A DNA stretch of 41,456 bases. Origin: Candidatus Poribacteria bacterium. GTDB taxonomy: Bacteria; Poribacteria; WGA-4E; UBA9662. Position 1 is the first letter of the stretch. The number at the start of each line of letters is the position of its first letter. The stretch spans positions 1-41,456 of the forward strand of contig DTUY01000392.1 of assembly GCA_012963885.1 (NCBI GenBank). Direction: 5' to 3'. The position numbers and the translations under genes are program-made. Below are positions 17,757 to 25,621 of this stretch, piece by piece. The notes under the pieces were generated by a model, which searched no databases, was not told where the DNA came from, and was given only the letters and a program-made list of their open reading frames with translations.

Positions 17757-17778
17757 TTTCTCCAAGTCAGTGGAGAAA
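17757..17778. promoter_or_regulatory. Perfect inverted repeat just upstream of the operon promoter
   Basis: TTTCTCCA (17757-17764) and TGGAGAAA (17771-17778) are exact inverse copies separated by 6 bases, ending 12 bases upstream of the -35 box. No run of T follows on the minus strand, so it is not a good terminator for the upstream dehydrogenase gene. Position and symmetry fit a binding site for a dimeric activator. Confidence 0.45.
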
Positions 17779-17828
17779 CAGCACGCATTTAGAATATTAC
17801 ACGTTTCGAGAGATCTGTCTGGAGGGGG

Positions 17829-18821
17829 CTATTCTGTTTTCAGAAAAGCCTTTACCCGGGGGTGATCCAACACATCTGAGTTGAGGATGTGCGCCGGTTT
17901 CCTTCCCTGAATGGCATCGGTAACCTGCCCGAAGGTCCGTAAATCTAGACGAATGGTGGACTCAAGGGTAATCCCGGCATTGTGATTGGTGCAGATGATG
18001 CGGGAGTGATCTTTATGGATCTCTCTAGGACCGTTGACCGGATCGTCTACCACGTAATAATAGAGACGTTCTTCACGGATGGCGCGGTTAACAGATTGAT
18101 CATCAACCAGATTTCCCCGTGAAGGGTTAATTAGTGATCCGTGAGGTTTCATAGCACAGAGGCAATCGTAGTTAACGATGACATCATCACCAGCAACGTG
18201 TAGGGAAACGGTATCGCTTTCACGAAATAAAACCATGGGATCATCTACAGCAATAGCTCCATATTCGGCTGCCAGTTCTTTAATGTCGCTGCGAACATCA
18301 TACACAAGCAATCTTCCTTCATTGCCAAGAAGCGGTTTTGCACGTGTTGCTACAGCCTGGCCGATCCTACCGAAACCGTAGAGTCCAAGCGTCGATCCAC
18401 TGGCTTCATAAGTTCGGATGATAGAAAAGTCTCCTCCATGAGAAAGGTGATTCAAGGTATAAACACGTTTGAGGGTCGCCATCCATTGGGCAATGGTATA
18501 CTCGGCGACGGTTACCATATGCTCAGGGGCAATGGTGACGAACACACCATGTTGGGCGGCAATCTCATAATTCGTGTTCTCATAGCCTACACCCCATCTG
18601 GAGATAATTCTTAGCTTCTCAGCAGCTTGATAAAAGCTTGGATGAATCAAAGCAGAGCTAGCGATGACACCGACCACACCATCGGCATCATCTTCCGTCA
18701 GTTCAGTCGGTTCCATTTCTAGATTCGCCAACTTGGCAAGTTTGTTCAAACCTTTCCGACGTTCTTCGGTATCAAACCTTGCGTTTTGAAAAATCGGCGC
18801 TAATAGAATTTTGTTTGGCAT
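17829..18821 (-). CDS. D-isomer-specific 2-hydroxyacid dehydrogenase family protein
   Basis: Start taken at 18821 (MPNKILLAPIF), with GAGGGA 5 bases upstream; an ATG 24 bases earlier lacks a site. The 330-aa protein has the NAD-binding loop GLYGFGRIG (146-154), ISRWGVGYEN (73-82), the substrate/catalytic Arg in INPSRGN (R235) and the catalytic-type His in TNHNAG (H280). The stretch that normally carries the catalytic Glu (xLDVFxxEP) reads VVDDPVNGP, so that Glu seems to be missing or moved. Activity may be altered, or the enzyme may belong to a divergent subgroup. It would reduce a 2-oxo acid or oxidise a phosphoglycerate-like acid with NAD(P). It lies upstream of the corrinoid operon, separated by a promoter. 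Confidence 0.82.
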   Translation of the reverse strand: MPNKILLAPIFQNARFDTEERRKGLNKLAKLANLEMEPTELTEDDADGVVGVIASSALIHPSFYQAAEKLRIISRWGVGYENTNYEIAAQHGVFVTIAPEHMVTVAEYTIAQWMATLKRVYTLNHLSHGGDFSIIRTYEASGSTLGLYGFGRIGQAVATRAKPLLGNEGRLLVYDVRSDIKELAAEYGAIAVDDPMVLFRESDTVSLHVAGDDVIVNYDCLCAMKPHGSLINPSRGNLVDDQSVNRAIREERLYYYVVDDPVNGPREIHKDHSRIICTNHNAGITLESTIRLDLRTFGQVTDAIQGRKPAHILNSDVLDHPRVKAFLKTE

Positions 18822-18872
18822 CAAATCCCTCGTTCTAGTATGCAATATTAAAATTTATGATAAAAAAACAGG

Positions 18873-19352
18873 TCAGGACAGTTCCGCTAACAGTTCGCTC
18901 AAGTCAAATGGATCGACAGTCATCACTAACGCACCATCTTGATAGATCCATTCACTCGGATCCCGATCGACATAGAGTTCTATTCCGTTACCATCCGGAT
19001 CCCGCAGATAAACCGCTTGACTGACATGGTGATCAGAAGCACCGTCAATTTGAACCTGACAATCAATAACGCGCTTGACAACCTTGGCCAGTTCCAAACG
19101 GCTGGGTAGCAGAATAGCGAAATGGTAAAGTCCAGTAGACCCTGATGACGGCGGTTTCGCATTCGGCCCAGCCCACGTATTCAAGGCAATGTGATGATGA
19201 TAACCACCAGCAGAGAGGAAGACCGCGTGCTGACCGAAACGGGAAGTTACTTCAAATCCTAGGATTTCAGTGTAGAATTTCTCTGCTCGATCCAAGTCGG
19301 CAACAGTGAGGTGGATATGCCCGATTTTTGCTTGCGGATGAATAGCTGTCAT
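18873..19352 (-). CDS. VOC (glyoxalase/extradiol dioxygenase) superfamily protein
   Basis: A 159-aa protein with two beta-alpha-beta-beta-beta units. The first has GHIHLTVADLDRAEKFYTEILGFEV and YHHHIALNTW; the second has GLYHFAILLP and DPDGNGIELYVD. Likely metal ligands are H14, a His of the HHH at 52-54, H77 and E125, as in CatE-like catechol 2,3-dioxygenases. The C-terminal part (SEWIYQDG.LVMTVDPFDLSELL) also fits that group. It is encoded 10 bases after the TPR-methyltransferase gene and 51 bases before the dehydrogenase gene, so the three may be co-transcribed. The substrate is unknown. Confidence 0.85.
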   Translation of the reverse strand: MTAIHPQAKIGHIHLTVADLDRAEKFYTEILGFEVTSRFGQHAVFLSAGGYHHHIALNTWAGPNAKPPSSGSTGLYHFAILLPSRLELAKVVKRVIDCQVQIDGASDHHVSQAVYLRDPDGNGIELYVDRDPSEWIYQDGALVMTVDPFDLSELLAELS

Positions 19353-19362
19353 CTTAACCGAA

Positions 19363-20523
19363 TTATAATTTCCTTAACCTGTACAGGTCACCACTTACCG
19401 GCCGATCATAATCTTTTCGAATGGTCGTTTCTTCACAATGTTCTAATGAAAACTGGTATTGATCTATCAAATCTGTGATGTAACGCTTTGAATGTGCAAC
19501 CCGACCACTTGGGCGAACAACATAGGAAAGATTGGAAGAGGACGCCTCCTCCTGATCATAATTTTCAACTGAAAACAGAAAGTGCGCATGGTCGTCAGCA
19601 GTTTCAGACACGCCTTTAAAAATCGAATCCAATTCACCGATATACCCAAAAACATCGGCCGAAATAAACAGATCAAACTTTTCTCTTTTGCTGCCGAAAA
19701 ACGTCATCAAATCGTTAACTTCCAAATAATCGTAGATATTTTTCTCTTTCGCTACCTCTATCATTTGAGATGAAATGTCAACACCAGTTAGCCGAGTTGA
19801 CACGTCCCTAAATGTCTGTCCAGACAATCCAGTGCCACACCCTAAATCGACAACGTTATTAAACCGAAGTTGACCAGTAATTTTATCCAGTTTCTGACGC
19901 AAAAGTAAAGGGATCTGACATTCCAGAGATTCGACCATGTGCAGGTCATAAGATTCGGCATATCCATCAAACAACTTCTCAATATAGGCTAGTGGCACCT
20001 CATCCCCTGCTTCGCCTTTTAGCACCGATATCATATGCGCTATCGAAATATTCGTCGGTTTAATCTGGAGAATTTTTTCATAGCAATCAATTAGATCCTC
20101 TACTCTGCCTTGTTGACGAAAAATAGTGGCTAAATCATAATAGGCGTCAAGGTTGCCTTCATCTATGAGGATCAGTTCCCGGTAGGCTTGAACAGCTTCT
20201 TCCAATCGATTTTGCCGATACCTCAAAGCACCCAGATTATGGTAAGCATCAGCATATCTCGGACTAATCTCAAGTGTCTGCTGATAAGCTTGAACCGCCT
20301 CTTCCAATTGTCCCTGCTTATGCAAGATTACGCCCAGATTATAATAGGCTTCAGCATAATTCGGATCCAGCGTAATCGCCCGCCGATACGCCTCGACCGC
20401 TTGATCCAACTGATTGGAATCGGTTAAGGCCACCCCAAGATAATAATAATACTTGGGCTGAGTTGGGTTGGTGTCTATTATCTGCTTGATAAAATCTACA
20501 CCGGACTGGTGGTCTGGCATCAT
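19363..20523 (-). CDS. TPR-repeat protein with C-terminal SAM-dependent methyltransferase domain
   Basis: Start taken at 20523 (MMPDHQSG), with GGAGAGATCT directly upstream. The 386-aa protein has about four TPR units (residues ~23-158: YYYLGVAL, AYYNLGVILHKQGQLEEA, AYHNLGALRYRQNRLEEA, AYYDLATIFRQQGRVED). A linker (LFDGYAESYDLHMVE) follows, then a class I methyltransferase with VVDLGCGTGLSG (224-235) and GVDISSQMIEVA. TPR-methyltransferases of this layout are common in bacteria, with unknown targets. The start codon overlaps the stop of a decayed Gfo/Idh gene (TGATG), showing an old translationally coupled pair. A short relic of a second copy of this gene lies at 25556-25621. Confidence 0.87.
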   Translation of the reverse strand: MMPDHQSGVDFIKQIIDTNPTQPKYYYYLGVALTDSNQLDQAVEAYRRAITLDPNYAEAYYNLGVILHKQGQLEEAVQAYQQTLEISPRYADAYHNLGALRYRQNRLEEAVQAYRELILIDEGNLDAYYDLATIFRQQGRVEDLIDCYEKILQIKPTNISIAHMISVLKGEAGDEVPLAYIEKLFDGYAESYDLHMVESLECQIPLLLRQKLDKITGQLRFNNVVDLGCGTGLSGQTFRDVSTRLTGVDISSQMIEVAKEKNIYDYLEVNDLMTFFGSKREKFDLFISADVFGYIGELDSIFKGVSETADDHAHFLFSVENYDQEEASSSNLSYVVRPSGRVAHSKRYITDLIDQYQFSLEHCEETTIRKDYDRPVSGDLYRLRKL

Positions 20524-20732
20524 AGATCTCTCCAGTATTCCGCTATCTGTTTGGACATTCCTGCACATCTTTCACGAGTCATGGAGGGGATAGCGAAGTC
20601 GGTGATAAGTCTGTCTGCGCGTGATTGGGCGCGGCTGGCAACGGCAAGAATCTGCCCTGTGTTTGAGAAACGCATCCCATTGCAAAATACATAGGCGATG
20701 CCACCGGAACCGATGAGTCCCCAGTTTAACAC
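20520..20732 (-). pseudogene. Gfo/Idh/MocA oxidoreductase remnant with the middle deleted
   Basis: Only ~70 codons remain. They begin with a Rossmann start (LNWGLIGSGGIA, then RFSNTGQILAVASRAQSRAD) after GGAGGAC and a GTG start, and after about residue 52 jump directly to the last residues of a Gfo/Idh protein (SKQIAEYWRDL). That tail matches the tail of the intact gene at 25621-26655 (PKQMAEYLKDL), while the N-terminus belongs to a different Gfo subfamily. This is therefore a chimeric deletion product. It would normally be ~340 residues and cannot be functional. Confidence 0.75.
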
Positions 20733-20790
20733 GTATTCATGTCCTCCTTACAAGCGGCTCTATGTTCTGGAAACAATTGGCGTAAGGGAA

Positions 20791-20828
20791 GCCCGTTGCT
20801 TCTCATTTGATAGTGGCGGGCTTTTTTT
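20791..20828 (+). terminator. Terminator-like hairpin with T-run
   Basis: GCCCG (20791-20795) pairs with CGGGC (20817-20821), followed at once by seven T. The stem is short and the loop long (21 bases, with some wobble pairing possible). No intact plus-strand gene lies upstream, so it may be a relic or a chance structure. Confidence 0.35.
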
Positions 20829-21399
20829 AAGAAGTTTGTTACGAGAACCTTTTCTCAAAGGGGTTACCAAATCCCCTGTATACAATCAGGAATTTCCTTT
20901 CTGCTTCCTTTTACGCAATATATTAGCCTCACCGTTGAGGTTTGAGTGACATTTTTCTCTCCTTCATTTGAGCAATGAAGGTATTTTACCATTTTTACCA
21001 TTCTCTTTTCACTCATTAGGCTTCAGTGTGCTTCTTTCCTTTATCTATCATTGAGCATTTATCATTCGTTACTCAATTACGCTTTGAAATCCAGTTGGTT
21101 TATATTCTCCAAACTCAAGATCAAATTCGCCAACGGCATCAGGTAATTAATGTGAGTTTGACGTAAGAATTCTACGGTAGAAGCGAGCCGAAATGCGTGG
21201 GTAATAACAGGCAACCGATAACCCATCATCGTGTGTCCGCTGATAGCGGTCAATATGACGACCATAACATACATGGTTTGTAGATCTGTCTGCAACATAA
21301 CTAACCAAGGTGTGATTTTCTTCAAAATTGGACTGATTAAAACAAAAACCAGCAGACTGAAAACTAAAGTCTTGATCCCACATGACCCGTGTTTGGCTA

Positions 21400-21522
21400 C
21401 TGATATCACGGGTTTTTCACAAATTTCCGACCGCATTGACGGCAATTGAAATTCTCTTTTCCATTATGAATTTGTCCGTTCTTAACAACTCACTTACTGT
21501 TACAACTGGGACAGTTGAACAT
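21400..21522 (-). mobile_element. Relic of an IS1-family transposase N-terminus
   Basis: From the ATG at 21522, with GGAGG upstream, the frame reads MFNCPSCNSK, a stop, then VVKNGQIHNGKENFNCRQCGRKFVKNP, a stop, then YQ. This is the CxxC...CxxC zinc ribbon that opens IS1-type (InsA-like) transposases, with C4, C7, C27 and C30 intact. Two nonsense codons (TGA at codons 11 and 39) break it, the first probably from TGG. Sequence further downstream to ~21077 is degraded beyond recognition. No terminal repeats can be identified. Confidence 0.6.
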
Positions 21523-21669
21523 CCTATAGCTCCTCCAAATCCAATGATAGACTTATAGTATACTATGTTGGAACAGGTCAACCAGCCGTTGCGTCATCTC
21601 TTCAAACAGACCGTCGCTCACTGTGATATTAACCTCACGGTATCTGATGGCCAGTAGCGAGTTGCTTCT

Positions 21670-22506
21670 CTATGTATTTGGGCCGCGATAGTCAAAGAGA
21701 TAGTCATGCGGTTCATCAAGAAAGGTCGCGTGGGGATCAACTAGACTATTCTTAAATGCCCCCTCACACCCTTTGACATACCGGATTGTCCGCCCACGGT
21801 GGAGCCAACCGGCGTAGTGTACTAATGCAATCATATGGCGATGCGTGTCAGATAGGTTCGGGACACCACGGTGCCAAAGTCGCATGTCCCGTATGAGAAC
21901 ATCGCCCTTCTGAGTGGTTCCGCGCACAGGCGGTCTGACTTTACGTTGCGCTTCCTCGGTCACCTCATCAAGACGGCGAGACACATCGCCGGCGAGGTGA
22001 GTCCCCGGCCAAAGTTCAATTGCCCCACGCTCTTCAGTGACATCTATCATGGGAATATTGACAACGACTGATGCTGTCGGATGAGAAGGATTCAGGTTTG
22101 GCCAGAGGTGGCCGGTATCCATGTGTAAGTTCTGTTGAGTACTTCCAGGCGTGTTTGTATTTCCATTGTAAAAACCATTAAAAGCACCTTCTCCGAGCAG
22201 AGTGGTCGAGACATGTTCAACGATCGGATTTGCGACAATGTCGGAAAAGATATAGGGGGCAAAAGGTGGCGCGCCCTGCTGCAAGTGGCCGATAGCGCGT
22301 CGGCCTTCCCCTCTGTCGGAATCGGAACTGACTATTGTGTGCGAATCCTGTGTCATCTTCTCGTTCAAAAGGTCCAAATGGTTGTGCGAGACGATGTTTC
22401 CAAGAATAATATATCCTTCTTCACGAATGGCATCGATTGCCTGTCTGAGGTGGGATGCGGACAATTCCCTCTTGGTCAATTCTTCAGAACTAACTTTGAT
22501 TTTCAT
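21670..22506 (-). CDS. Phytanoyl-CoA dioxygenase (PhyH) family protein 3
   Basis: Start taken at 22506 (MKIKVSSEELTKREL), with GGAGTGA 7 bases upstream; an in-frame ATG 42 bases earlier lacks support. The 278-aa protein has a family-typical opening (AIREEGYIILGNIVS), the Fe(II) ligands H128-x-D130 (NLHMDTGHLWP) and H212 (RLWHRGVPN), and R223 (THRHMIAL) for 2-oxoglutarate. GAIELWPGTH is the conserved PhyH turn. The pattern NLHMDTGHLWP and the tail WLHRG mark a subgroup distinct from the other two PhyH proteins here. The substrate is unknown. It is isolated between decayed sequences. Confidence 0.9.
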   Translation of the reverse strand: MKIKVSSEELTKRELSASHLRQAIDAIREEGYIILGNIVSHNHLDLLNEKMTQDSHTIVSSDSDRGEGRRAIGHLQQGAPPFAPYIFSDIVANPIVEHVSTTLLGEGAFNGFYNGNTNTPGSTQQNLHMDTGHLWPNLNPSHPTASVVVNIPMIDVTEERGAIELWPGTHLAGDVSRRLDEVTEEAQRKVRPPVRGTTQKGDVLIRDMRLWHRGVPNLSDTHRHMIALVHYAGWLHRGRTIRYVKGCEGAFKNSLVDPHATFLDEPHDYLFDYRGPNT

Positions 22507-22612
22507 ATGAAACTCACTCCACGTTATACTGTAAAATGGCAAAGACAACGTTTTAATCTGCTAAGTTATAGAACTTCCGCTTGCTGTCAACGTAGGAAGT
22601 ATATGGATAGTA

Positions 22613-23619
22613 TCATACTGGAGGTTCTGGCTCAAATTCAATTAGTGCCTTGGCTTTATCAAGGCTGACCGGAGATTCTGTACCTTTTACCGCATTTTTC
22701 CAAGTCTTGACTTCAGGAAAGAACAGACAAGTCAAAGTTCTCGAGTCATCGCCGAGGAAGTTATGCGTCGCGTTTATAAGAAAGAGCGTGATTACCTTCA
22801 TAGTTTGCCATTAGCCCTTTTCAATCGATTGGGCGGAGTCATGTTCATCGACGAGAGCCAGAAATTAAAGCAAGTATAGACCGGCCAAAGTAGATCATCC
22901 GAAAACCCTTTTGACTTGAAGCCCTTTTGGGATAGTAGATACTCCATCCGTTTTTGATAATGATAGGCAATCGCCATCTGTTGGGCCTGTGCCAGTCGTG
23001 TGCTGTTCCTCCTCTGGCTGTGCGGCAAGATCCTCAATTAACCCGCATACTTTTTTCCGCCATTGGTGAAATCCTTGGTTGTTGATGCGTTCTCGCGACC
23101 AAACGCCGGGTTAGCGCAAGGCAACACTTGAAATGCCTCCTATGCGCTAATAATACTCCCCGATGTTTTCAATGACACTTTTGGAAAATAAATATGGGTC
23201 AGTAGCACAAGTCGGGTGGTCTTCATCTATGGGTAAATACTCAGGGCTGATGTTCCTGTTACCTAATAGCAACCAAAAGCATTGGGTGAACTAGCTTGGA
23301 CCAACTTCTGAATACCTTCATCAACAACAGTCTCAAATTAATAGGTTCCCAGAACATTGATTTGAAAAAGTTCAGGTCTGGATCCATATGTTGTATTGGG
23401 CACAGCAGCCAGATGAAACGCCAGATGATAGCCCTGCACACTTCCTCGCAGGTTGTTGGGTAATGGGTAATGTCACATAGCTGATGATGATCCGCACCGA
23501 GTATCTCAATGTCCGTCTCCAGGTCAATCACACGGACATCCCAGCATGCTCTACCAGCCGTTCCACAGTGGCTTGACCCACTACACTGGTTCCACTGGCA
23601 ACCAAAACTCTCACTTCAT
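22613..23619 (-). pseudogene. NAD-dependent epimerase/dehydratase (extended SDR), heavily decayed
   Basis: Patching frames recovers almost a full ~335-residue protein: VRVLVASGTSVVGQATVERLVEH, then DVRVIDLE, DITHYP, FHLAAVPNTTYGSRPELFQ, INVLGT, LVQASSPNAFG, ISPEYLPIDEDHP, DPYLFSKSVIENIGEYY, SSVALR, and at the end VKGTESPVSLDKAKALIEFEPE. AGGAGG precedes the old ATG at 23619. Lesions include frameshifts at codon 2 and near 23540 and 23460, plus several nonsense codons (for example in the GEYY and ALR regions). The YxxxK active site is altered: the retained text is DPYLFSKS. The gene is clearly dead and old. Confidence 0.8.
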
Positions 23620-23833
23620 TGTTCCCTCCTTGTGAATGACAATGCAGTGATGGTGGCACTTTTGTCTTAGGCGTCACGCTATGTAGTTCGTATTTTCATT
23701 TATCGCGCTGGCTCTTTTTTTGTTTGGCTCCCTGACTCTATCAATACCTTCATTTCATTAGGGATAATCGTGGCTTTGACATACTTTGTCTCCATGGCGT
23801 ACTCAAAAAATTATTCCCGGTGTCACCAGTCAT

Positions 23834-24670
23834 TTAGAGTTGGGCAAAGATCTCCTGTACGTCGATCTTTTCCTTCCAGCACTCGAACTCATTTTCCATC
23901 TTTTCTGACCACTTGCGGTCGACCTCGCCCGGCGTGTAACGGCCGTCAGCGATGCTCTTTTTGCCCCAGTAGTCTCGCAGGCGCACATCCTCCGAACGCT
24001 CGACCACTTCATTGGCGTACTGCGGTGGGATAAAGACCACGCCCGACTCTTTGGCTAGCACGACATCGCCAGGTATGCAGGTGGCATTGCCGATGCGCAC
24101 TGGGCCGTTTATTTCGACCATGGTGACTTCGCCGATAGCCGTCGGGTGAGTACCTCGGCACAGTACGTTGAAGGACAGTTGGCGCACGCGCTCGTCATCT
24201 CGGATACTGCCGTCGATCACCACGCCAGTACCACCGGTATTGACGTTGATGGCTGTGCCCAGGTTATCGCCGATAAAGGTACCCTTGGCAATCTTGCCGA
24301 AAAGTTCGACCACCAGCACATCGTCTTTGACCAACATGTCGATAACCCAGGAATTCTGGCCACCGACGCGTTTGTTGCGCTCACCATCGGCCTCGACAAT
24401 TTCGTTGAGGTCCGGCCGATGCGGCACGTAGCGACAGGTGACAGCGCGGCCAACAATGACGCGGTCAGGATGTAGATTTAGCCAGTCTCCGTCGAACTGG
24501 AAATGATGCCCCTTGCCGCCCAGTGTTCCCCAAGCCTCCTCGATCGTTACCTGTTTCATTCGTCTGAGGAGGTCCTCGTTCACTTTGGGCCGGCCGTCTT
24601 GATAGCGTGATCCCTGATACGATGGTGTGAGTTCTCTGTATTTACCTTTAGTGTTGAGTTCGAAAGCCAT
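23834..24670 (-). CDS. RraA-like / 4-hydroxy-4-methyl-2-oxoglutarate aldolase family protein
   Basis: A 278-aa protein of the RraA (dimethylmenaquinone methyltransferase-like) family, preceded by AGGAGG 6 bases before the ATG. The core from ~residue 36 to 240 carries VIVGRAVTC, the loop IGDNLGTAINVNTGGTGVV and the family's Arg-Asp pair in DGSIRDDE (R157, D158), which binds substrate and metal in the HMG/CHA aldolases. PVRIGNATCIPGDVV and GVVFIPP follow in the usual order. Extra N- and C-terminal segments make it longer than classic RraA. It is likely an aldolase or decarboxylase acting on a small oxo-acid. Its base composition is noticeably richer in G+C than the surrounding sequence, suggesting transfer. 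Confidence 0.85.
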   Translation of the reverse strand: MAFELNTKGKYRELTPSYQGSRYQDGRPKVNEDLLRRMKQVTIEEAWGTLGGKGHHFQFDGDWLNLHPDRVIVGRAVTCRYVPHRPDLNEIVEADGERNKRVGGQNSWVIDMLVKDDVLVVELFGKIAKGTFIGDNLGTAINVNTGGTGVVIDGSIRDDERVRQLSFNVLCRGTHPTAIGEVTMVEINGPVRIGNATCIPGDVVLAKESGVVFIPPQYANEVVERSEDVRLRDYWGKKSIADGRYTPGEVDRKWSEKMENEFECWKEKIDVQEIFAQL

Positions 24671-25190
24671 ATTTTCCTCCTATATAGTTACAAAAAAGTC
24701 ACCAACTTCCAAGTGGAAGCATGACATGACCAATCTAATAAATAGTATGATATCTTAAGGAATCCCCACTTTGTGCTGAGTCTATCCTCTGCCGAGATCG
24801 CTGACATGTTTTTTCGAAACCTTGAGAGAAGATATCTTTGAGGGTATCCAATCCTTATTCCATTGATTTGTGCCGATTCCATTTCTTTCAACCATAACTT
24901 GCTTAAACTTGAAGCAAGGACGGTATTAGGCATAAAAAAATGCTTCGAAGCCAATCGGCACGTGGGAATCTCGCATTTCTACTTGTCACTCTGGAGGCAG
25001 CCAGTTGTGGAGGATCTCCACAACTGGGCGTGGGGGAATCCCAACGGATGGTGAGAGCAATGTTGTCTGCTAAGCCATAATGGCGTAGTAGGTCGTCCAC
25101 CGCCCCTTTTTGAGCAGTACATAAAAAATCGATCTCCTTGAGATCCCTTTTTCCAACTGGTATTCCTAAGCACATGTTTCAACCCTTCTG
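24671..25190. other. Intergenic, degraded sequence with a perfect hairpin
   Basis: About 520 bases between the RraA start and a decayed gene. Open frames here (for example 24903-25175 and 24688-24954, minus) give no recognisable domain. The 12-bp inverted repeat at 25001-25027 is the only clear structure. Confidence 0.5.
25001..25027. repeat. Perfect 12-bp inverted repeat (hairpin)
   Basis: CCAGTTGTGGAG (25001-25012) and CTCCACAACTGG (25016-25027) are exact inverse copies separated by GAT. Such a strong short hairpin without a T-run could be a dyad binding site, a REP-like element or a mobile-element end. No second copy was noticed in this window. Confidence 0.6.
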
Positions 25191-25524
25191 TCATGAAATG
25201 GGTGACTGTCCCAGTTGATTGATCAGTTCGTCCACATCCTTTCGTGCAATGTTTCAGCAAGTCTAAAGCCTCCCGACTCTAGCCCCATTTCAGAAGGGAG
25301 GATGAAGAGCAGCATCAGGCGGACAGTAACATTTACTCTAATCCAAGCTTCAAATGTCGTTTCCGGATCATCCTTCTTGACCTTTAACACCAACACCTTT
25401 TTAGTATGTACGTTCAGAGCCGGTGGAATCTTTACAGTCGGTAACCACTTTCACTGGCCCATCTTTCAACAATTGGCCATATCTCGCCATCATGACGAAA
25501 CAGGAATGTTGTCCTTTTATTCAT
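25191..25524 (-). pseudogene. Decayed gene for an unknown ~110-aa protein
   Basis: The start is intact: MNKRTTFLFRHDGEIWPIVE then RWASESGYRL, with AGGAGAACGCT upstream, ending in TAA. In other frames the text continues as DSTGSERTY, VLVLKVKKDDPETTFEAW, VRLMLLFILPSEMGLESGGF and finally ARKDVDELINQLGQSPIS before TGA at 25191. Several frameshifts and stops are needed to link these segments. I do not recognise the family; the reconstructed protein is small, soluble and probably single-domain. The coherent segments in one direction show a real gene once stood here. Confidence 0.6.
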
Positions 25525-25555
25525 AGCGTTCTCCTGCCCAGGAACAATTGGCATG

Positions 25556-25621
25556 GCCTGCTTTGGATTGGTGTTTATTATCTTGGCTGACAAAATCTAT
25601 CTCGTATAGATGGTCTGACAT
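25556..25621 (-). pseudogene. Relic of the start of a second TPR-methyltransferase gene
   Basis: The first ~20 codons after the Gfo/Idh stop (MSDHLYEIDFVSQDNKHQSK) align at nucleotide level with the start of the intact TPR-methyltransferase gene at 20523. The shared block includes ..AGATCT.TGATG.CAGACC.. and GATTTT.TCA...AGATAAT. The overlap of stop and start (TGATG) is the same in both places. After this point the sequence diverges and no TPRs remain. Confidence 0.65.

Larger units (their letters stand above)
20733..21669. other. Non-coding interval with a terminator-like hairpin and IS relic
   Basis: About 940 bases upstream of the Gfo remnant and downstream of PhyH-3. It contains the hairpin at 20791-20828, an IS1-like relic at 21400-21522, and A+T-rich sequence with no intact gene. 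The two overlapping minus-strand frames at 21077-21445 have no recognisable motif and may be the remaining body of the IS transposase. Confidence 0.5.

Noticed and set aside
21077..21445. Hydrophobic minus-strand frame of 122 codons as a membrane protein
   Set aside because: It overlaps the IS1-like relic in another frame, lacks any family motif and begins within the transposase zinc ribbon; it is more likely degraded IS sequence.
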